Of a stretch of 39,224 nt of DNA, positions 34,533 to 39,224 are shown piece after piece. This stretch comes from SAR324 cluster bacterium (GTDB lineage Bacteria; SAR324; NAC60-12): NCBI GenBank assembly GCA_022448485.1, contig JAKUUI010000015.1, positions 1-39,224 on the forward strand, written 5' to 3'. The position numbers were made by a program, and so were the translations under genes. The first letter of the stretch is position 1; every line of letters starts with the position of its first letter. Below the pieces are notes generated by a model. It did not search any database, had not been told where the DNA came from, and was given only the letters and a program-made list of their open reading frames with translations.

Positions 34533-35975
34533 TCATTCTTCCATTACCATGTTGATATATTTGATATTGAGATAATCATGAATTCCTTGTGAACCTCCCT
34601 CACGTCCGAAACCGCTCTGTTTGATGCCTCCATACGGTGTTTCCGCTGATGCCAAGGCGAAAGTGTTAACTGCAACCATTCCTGCTTCCAGAGCATCAGC
34701 TGTGTCATGCGCCAGTCGTTGTGAACGAGTAAACGCATAGCTCGTGAGTCCATACTCCAAGCTGTTGGCACGCTCGATCACTTCGTCAAAATACCTGAAT
34801 GTCGTAATCGGAACCAACGGCCCGAAGGGTTCTTCCTGCATAATGGGCGCATGATCCGGAACTTGATCGAAAACGGTGGGTTCATAAAAAAAACCACGGT
34901 CGAACCCCTCCGGTCGTTTCCCGCCTAATCTCAAACGTGCCCCTGATTTCAGCGTCCCAGATACCATTAGTTCCACTTCTTTAAGGCGTTTCTTGGTAGC
35001 CAGGGGGCCGATGTCAATTCCAGATTCCATGCCATTCCCCAATTTGAAATTCTGGGCGATCTCGATGAATTTATTAGTGAAAGCTTCAGCTTGGCTTTCA
35101 TGAATGAAATAGCGTGAGGGTGAGGCACAGACTTGACCGCAATGCTTGAACTTGACCAGCGCCGCTTGTTCAGCAATGGCCTCAGCATCGGCATCAGCGT
35201 AAATAATCACCGGAGCGTGTCCGCCAAGTTCCATTGAAGTCCGCTTGAGCGTTTCTGCCGAAGCTTTAATGAGTAATTTCCCTACACGTGCGGAACCTGT
35301 CAGGGAAATTTTACGGACTCGTGACTCATTCAACAAAACAGGAGAAATCGTGTCCGCAGATCCATTGATGAGATTGATCACACCTGCCGGAACCCCGGCT
35401 TCATGAAGGCATTGTACAAGCGACATTGCTGATCCAGGAGCCTCTTCTGCTGGACGCAAAATTACGGAACAACCCGCAGCTAAAGCAGGAGCAATTTTTC
35501 TGGCAGCCAACACCACTGGGAAATTCCATGAAGTGAAAGCCGCCACCACGCCTAATGGTTCATGCTGAATCAGGACTTTTCCATGCGGTTGTCGACTTTC
35601 AAGTACATGCCCGTAAATACGTTTGGCTTCCTCTGCATACCATTCGAACTGCTCAATCGCCATACCGACTTCGCCTTTGGATTGATCTAGTGGTTTGCCG
35701 AGTTCGAGTGACAACCAACGGGCCATGTCATCTGTGCGTTCTCTCATGACTTCCGCCACTCGGCGCAGCATTCGTGAACGTTCCCAAGCAATCACTTTTC
35801 GCCATTGTGCAGTTCCTGAAACTGCTGATTCAATGGCTTGCCGTGTATCATCTTCACTTGCTGCAGGGGCTTCACCTAGCACTTCTTCAGTCACTGGACT
35901 GATCACTGGAATACTCTTTCCCGAAGCAGGTTTCTGCCACATGCCGTTCCAATAAAGACCGAAGGGAGTATACAT
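34533..35975 (-). CDS. NAD(P)-dependent aldehyde dehydrogenase (succinate/ketoglutarate semialdehyde type)
   Basis: 480-residue soluble enzyme with the ALDH catalytic set: N151 in SWNFP, E249 in MELGGHAP and nucleophile C283 in GQVCASPSR. The usual cofactor-contacting Lys (KPxE) is Arg174 here (LRPAEE). Overall resemblance is to succinate-semialdehyde and 2-oxoglutarate-semialdehyde dehydrogenases. It lies 22 bases after a Gfo/Idh/MocA gene and downstream of a sugar-acid dehydratase, so oxidation of the 2-oxoglutarate semialdehyde or a related aldehyde at the end of a non-phosphorylating sugar pathway is a reasonable inference. Confidence 0.87.
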   Translation of the reverse strand: MYTPFGLYWNGMWQKPASGKSIPVISPVTEEVLGEAPAASEDDTRQAIESAVSGTAQWRKVIAWERSRMLRRVAEVMRERTDDMARWLSLELGKPLDQSKGEVGMAIEQFEWYAEEAKRIYGHVLESRQPHGKVLIQHEPLGVVAAFTSWNFPVVLAARKIAPALAAGCSVILRPAEEAPGSAMSLVQCLHEAGVPAGVINLINGSADTISPVLLNESRVRKISLTGSARVGKLLIKASAETLKRTSMELGGHAPVIIYADADAEAIAEQAALVKFKHCGQVCASPSRYFIHESQAEAFTNKFIEIAQNFKLGNGMESGIDIGPLATKKRLKEVELMVSGTLKSGARLRLGGKRPEGFDRGFFYEPTVFDQVPDHAPIMQEEPFGPLVPITTFRYFDEVIERANSLEYGLTSYAFTRSQRLAHDTADALEAGMVAVNTFALASAETPYGGIKQSGFGREGGSQGIHDYLNIKYINMVMEE

Positions 35976-35997
35976 AATGATTGGGCTTGAAAAGTTG

Positions 35998-37104
35998 TCA
36001 GGAAATTTCCTTAATTTCTACTTTACGGTTTTCTTGGGCGCTGAGCAAAGCAGCCTCGAGAATCCGTTGAATTTCTGCTCCATCCTGAAACGTTGGGCGA
36101 CATGCTTTACCTGAGGCCACTGCCTCAATGAATTCGCCAGTCATCTTACCTCGTTTGCGAAAGGTCTCCTTGTACATTTGCTGTATGTCTCTACGTTGCC
36201 GACCATCCCACATCATTTCTGGAATCTCAATTTCTTGGAATTGTTTCTCTTCCGATTTAGCTCCGTAAAGTTTGTAAGTCCGTTCCCAATCAGTCCATCC
36301 ACGTAAAGTTCCCCCAGAACCATGTAAGTCGAAGTAGTGCGATTGTCCCCAAGGGGTAGGTTCATGGGCTACAGTAGTGGCTTGCACCACACCCTTTGCA
36401 CCATTGGAGAATGTTAGGATAATGATACTAAAGTCGTCCGTCTGCAAGTATGGCTGTCCTGTGGGATCAAGATCCGGGCGCTCTATCACAGTGCTCAATT
36501 CGGCTGATACATGTGTAACCGATCCAAAAAACCACACAGACAAATAAATAAAATGGGAACCAAGATCGCCCAATGAACCTGAACCAGCACGTTTTTGATC
36601 GAACCGCCAACTGTATTCCGGGGATCTACCGTAATCAGCGTTATATCGGAAATTCAAATGATAAGGTTTCCCTAAGTATCCCTCGTTCAGCAAGCGTTTG
36701 ATAGACTGCGTCATTGGTAGAAAAGAGTAAGTGAATGGTACCATTGTCACGGCTTGGTGAGCCTTTGCAGCTTCCGCCATTTTCCTGGCCTCGGCGTAAT
36801 TCAAAGCGAGCGGTTTTTCACAGAGCACATGTAACCCTTTTTCCAGTGCTGCAAGAGTTATGGGACAATGGGTGTCATTGGGTGTGCTGATTAGCACTGC
36901 ATCCAAAGGCTCTTCATCAAGCATTTTTCCCCAATCGGTGTATACTTTTGGAATATTCCAGATCGACGCTAATTCCCTGGCACGCTCTTCATTTCGGCCG
37001 CAACAGGCCACAACGGTTGCTTTTCCCGTACCGGCCAGCGAAGGTAAATACATGGCATCCACCCACCAACTGGTTCCAATTATGCCAACACGAACTTGTT
37101 TCAT
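35998..37104 (-). CDS. Gfo/Idh/MocA family oxidoreductase
   Basis: 368-residue NAD(P)-dependent sugar dehydrogenase-like protein. The Rossmann start is VGIIGTSWWVDAMYLPSL, the catalytic Lys lies in CEKPLA (E96-K97-P98), and the second motif is D180-L-G-S-H184 in GDLGSHFIYL. It is encoded between the dehydratase (45-base gap) and the aldehyde dehydrogenase (22-base gap), clearly one operon. It probably oxidises a sugar or sugar derivative; the exact substrate is not evident. Confidence 0.88.
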   Translation of the reverse strand: MKQVRVGIIGTSWWVDAMYLPSLAGTGKATVVACCGRNEERARELASIWNIPKVYTDWGKMLDEEPLDAVLISTPNDTHCPITLAALEKGLHVLCEKPLALNYAEARKMAEAAKAHQAVTMVPFTYSFLPMTQSIKRLLNEGYLGKPYHLNFRYNADYGRSPEYSWRFDQKRAGSGSLGDLGSHFIYLSVWFFGSVTHVSAELSTVIERPDLDPTGQPYLQTDDFSIIILTFSNGAKGVVQATTVAHEPTPWGQSHYFDLHGSGGTLRGWTDWERTYKLYGAKSEEKQFQEIEIPEMMWDGRQRRDIQQMYKETFRKRGKMTGEFIEAVASGKACRPTFQDGAEIQRILEAALLSAQENRKVEIKEIS

Positions 37105-37149
37105 AAATTAGCTTTTATGCTTCTTCCTGGATACCTCCGGAATTAGATC

Positions 37150-38883
37150 TTAAAAAATTTCAGGTTCCGGAGTTTCGCCGGGAGTTCCTTGTAAGAAATC
37201 AAAATCACAACCTTCGTGTGCTTGTGTGACGTGGTCAGCGTAGAGCTTCGCGTAACCCCGACTTGCTTTTGATTCCGGAGGTTCCCACCGCCTGCGTCTG
37301 GTGTCTAACTCTGACTGGCTAACCAGTAGATCAAGTCGCCGTTTTTCCACATCAAGCTCAATTTCATCTCCGTCCTTTACCAAACCCAGCGGACCCCCCA
37401 ATGCCGCTTCGGGTGAAACATGAAGGACACAGGCCCCATAACTGGTGCCGCTCATACGGGCATCAGAAATGCGAATCACATCCCTTACGCCTTGATTGAG
37501 CAATTTTTTCGGAATCGGCAACTGACCCCATTCAGGCATTCCCGGCCCGCCGACAGGCCCGGCGTTCTGAAGTACCAGCACTGAATCCGCGGTAACTTTC
37601 AGGTCTTCTGAATCCACACGTGCTTTCAGATCCCGTATGTCTTTGAAAACCACCGCAGATCCACGGTGCTTCCACAGCCGTTTTTCAGCGGCAGTGGGCT
37701 TGATGACAGCCCCGTCCGGTGCCAGGCTCCCTCGTAAAACAGCAGTGCCTCCTGCTGTACTGACCGGATTTTCCAGAGGACGAATTACATCCTCATTAAA
37801 CACTTCTGCGCCCTCCAAATTATCATGTAAAGTCTTGCCGTTGATCGTTACGGTTTCCAGATTTAAACTTTCTTCCAGACGTTTCATCAAGGCCGTCAAA
37901 CCGCCGGCGTAATAGAAATCCTCCATCACATATTTTCCGGAAGGCTTGATATTGGCCAGCAACGGAATTCCCTGGGAAATCCTGTCGAAAATTTCCAAAT
38001 CCAATGGAACCCCGGCACGGCGGGCCAGTGCTGTGAGATGAATAATGGCATTTGTTGAACCACCAATTGCCATTTGCACCTTTATTGCGTTTTCAAAAGC
38101 CTGTTCTGTAAGGATGTCAGTGGGCTTGATGTCCTGCCATACCAGATCTACAGCGCGGCGTCCGCTCAGCGAAGCCATACGGTTGTGATTTGAATCCACT
38201 GCGGGAATTGAGGACGCTCCCGGAAGTGACATACCAAGCGCGTCGGCCATAGACATCATCGTCGCGGCAGTGCCCATAGTCATGCAGGTTCCTGGAGAAC
38301 GGGCTATGCCGTCCTCAATTTCGAACCAGCTTTTAGTGTCCAGCTTGCCTGAACGCCGTTCATCCCAGTATTTCCAGGCATCTGTACCGCTGCCCAGTGT
38401 TTCACCGCGCCAATGTCCTCTAAGCATGGCGCCTCCAGGAACATAGATGCAGGGCAAATTCATGCTGATTGTGCCCAGCAAAACTCCGGGGGTGGTTTTA
38501 TCACAACCTCCCATCAGCACTGCCCCGTCAATCGGGTAGCTGCGCAAGAGTTCTTCCACCTCCATAGCCAGAAAATTTCGGTACATCATGGCGGTGGGTT
38601 TCATCAGCTGCTCACCGAGAGACATCGCGGGCAGTTCCACCGGAAAGCCTCCTGCTGACAAAACGCCTCGTTTCACATCCTGCACACGCTGGGGAAAGTG
38701 AGTGTGACAGGTGTTCATTTCGTTCCAAGTGTTTATGATGCCGATCACGGGCTTGCCTACAAATTCGTCACGATGCAGGCCCATTTGTTTTGTGCGGGAG
38801 CGGTGGCCGAATGAACGCAAATCATCCGGACCATACCATCGATGACTGCGAAGAGATTCCGGATTTTTACGTGAGGATGACAT
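37150..38883 (-). CDS. IlvD/Edd family dehydratase, sugar-acid type (arabonate/xylonate-like)
   Basis: 577-residue Fe-S dehydratase. The cluster Cys are C59 (NTCHTH), C127 (GGCDKTTPG) and C200 (PGTCMTMGTAATM), with K129 next to the second as Mg ligand. The C-terminus RGYAKLYADHVTQAHEGCDFDFL is typical of L-arabonate/D-xylonate/galactonate dehydratases rather than IlvD of branched-chain synthesis, as is the N-terminal RSHRWYG. Such enzymes turn aldonic acids into 2-keto-3-deoxy acids. Context with two Gfo/Idh dehydrogenases and an aldehyde dehydrogenase fits pentose or hexose-acid breakdown. Confidence 0.9.
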   Translation of the reverse strand: MSSSRKNPESLRSHRWYGPDDLRSFGHRSRTKQMGLHRDEFVGKPVIGIINTWNEMNTCHTHFPQRVQDVKRGVLSAGGFPVELPAMSLGEQLMKPTAMMYRNFLAMEVEELLRSYPIDGAVLMGGCDKTTPGVLLGTISMNLPCIYVPGGAMLRGHWRGETLGSGTDAWKYWDERRSGKLDTKSWFEIEDGIARSPGTCMTMGTAATMMSMADALGMSLPGASSIPAVDSNHNRMASLSGRRAVDLVWQDIKPTDILTEQAFENAIKVQMAIGGSTNAIIHLTALARRAGVPLDLEIFDRISQGIPLLANIKPSGKYVMEDFYYAGGLTALMKRLEESLNLETVTINGKTLHDNLEGAEVFNEDVIRPLENPVSTAGGTAVLRGSLAPDGAVIKPTAAEKRLWKHRGSAVVFKDIRDLKARVDSEDLKVTADSVLVLQNAGPVGGPGMPEWGQLPIPKKLLNQGVRDVIRISDARMSGTSYGACVLHVSPEAALGGPLGLVKDGDEIELDVEKRRLDLLVSQSELDTRRRRWEPPESKASRGYAKLYADHVTQAHEGCDFDFLQGTPGETPEPEIF

Positions 38884-38905
38884 AAAGATTTGGAGTTAGA
38901 AATGA

Positions 38906-39224
38906 TTATTCTGAATCATATAATTTTGAGTTAACCCAACATCCGTTGTTATCTGCTGATTCTATGCAAGCCTCTAGAAACTTTACTCCGTAAGCACCAT
39001 CTTCCAATGTTGGATAATTCAAACAAAGCGGATCCGGGGTCTCTCCAGAAAGCTTTGCGAGGAGCACTTCCGCAAAATCTGAATAGACATTGCTGAACGC
39101 TTCAAAGTAACCTTCAGGATGCCCAGCCATCACGCGCAACAAACGTTTGGCCAAAGGGTGGAGTTCCGGAGAATCCAGTTCCAGAATTTTCGGAGTCTGT
39201 CCCAACGGGGAATAAAGCAATTGA
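38906..39224 (-). CDS. Gfo/Idh/MocA family oxidoreductase, C-terminal part (runs off window)
   Basis: About 106 residues of the C-terminal region are present; the frame is open to the right edge, so the apparent TTG start at 39220 is internal. The segments QLLYSPLGQTPKIL and AGHPEGYFEAFSNVYSDFA match the C-terminus of sugar dehydrogenase-like Gfo/Idh/MocA proteins. It lies 22 bases upstream of the dehydratase gene and is the earliest visible gene of that operon. Confidence 0.85.
   Translation of the reverse strand, partial: QLLYSPLGQTPKILELDSPELHPLAKRLLRVMAGHPEGYFEAFSNVYSDFAEVLLAKLSGETPDPLCLNYPTLEDGAYGVKFLEACIESADNNGCWVNSKLYDSE

Overview
The window is about 39 kb of AT-rich bacterial chromosome. 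It looks Gram-negative and motile: it has PS decarboxylase, FtsH, a flagellar MS ring and export ATPase, and tRNAs with encoded CCA ends. The gene set suits a marine proteobacterium-like lineage. A SAR324-type bacterium is my best guess, but that is an impression and no taxonomic marker was compared. Nearly all genes lie on the minus strand. The exceptions are an HNH nuclease gene, a MATE transporter gene and the flagellar cluster. No phage, IS element, CRISPR array or defence island was seen.

Positions 1-11100 hold a TerB-like protein running off the left edge, an HNH protein, a membrane protein with a very basic tail, a MetA-type homoserine acyltransferase behind a SAM-clan riboswitch, GlnD, RuvB, a protein with two CDP-alcohol phosphatidyltransferase domains, and PyrB.

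Positions 11200-15540 are the translation/transcription cluster. In transcription order it runs tRNA-Thr(TGT), tRNA-Tyr, tRNA-Thr(GGT), rpmG, tRNA-Trp, secE, nusG, rplK, rplA, L10 leader, rplJ, rplL and a strong terminator. The usual tRNA-Gly, tuf and rpoBC are not in their expected places. NusG carries about 140 acidic residues ahead of its normal fold.

Positions 15600-22300 are mainly envelope genes: a nitronate monooxygenase/FabK-like flavoprotein, FabI, Psd, FtsH and, divergently, a MATE transporter with an irregular 5' end. Psd would act on the product of the CDP-alcohol transferase if that enzyme makes phosphatidylserine. Positions 22400-27100 encode FliF, an over-long FliH and FliI. 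FliG is missing from its usual slot, which instead holds an inverted repeat.

Positions 27100 to the end are a catabolic region: an M24 peptidase, an N-terminally truncated ABC ATPase, IolB, an IolC-DUF2090 fusion, IolG, a PhyH-type dioxygenase, an aldehyde dehydrogenase, two Gfo/Idh/MocA oxidoreductases and an IlvD/Edd sugar-acid dehydratase. Together they suggest use of myo-inositol and of a sugar or sugar acid by a non-phosphorylating route.

The most noteworthy items are the metA riboswitch leader with mutually exclusive hairpins, the acidic NusG extension, the shortened rRNA-protein/RNAP cluster, the tandem CDP-alcohol transferase, the missing fliG, and the clean iolB/ABC junction. I did not find a convincing wholly new multi-gene system.
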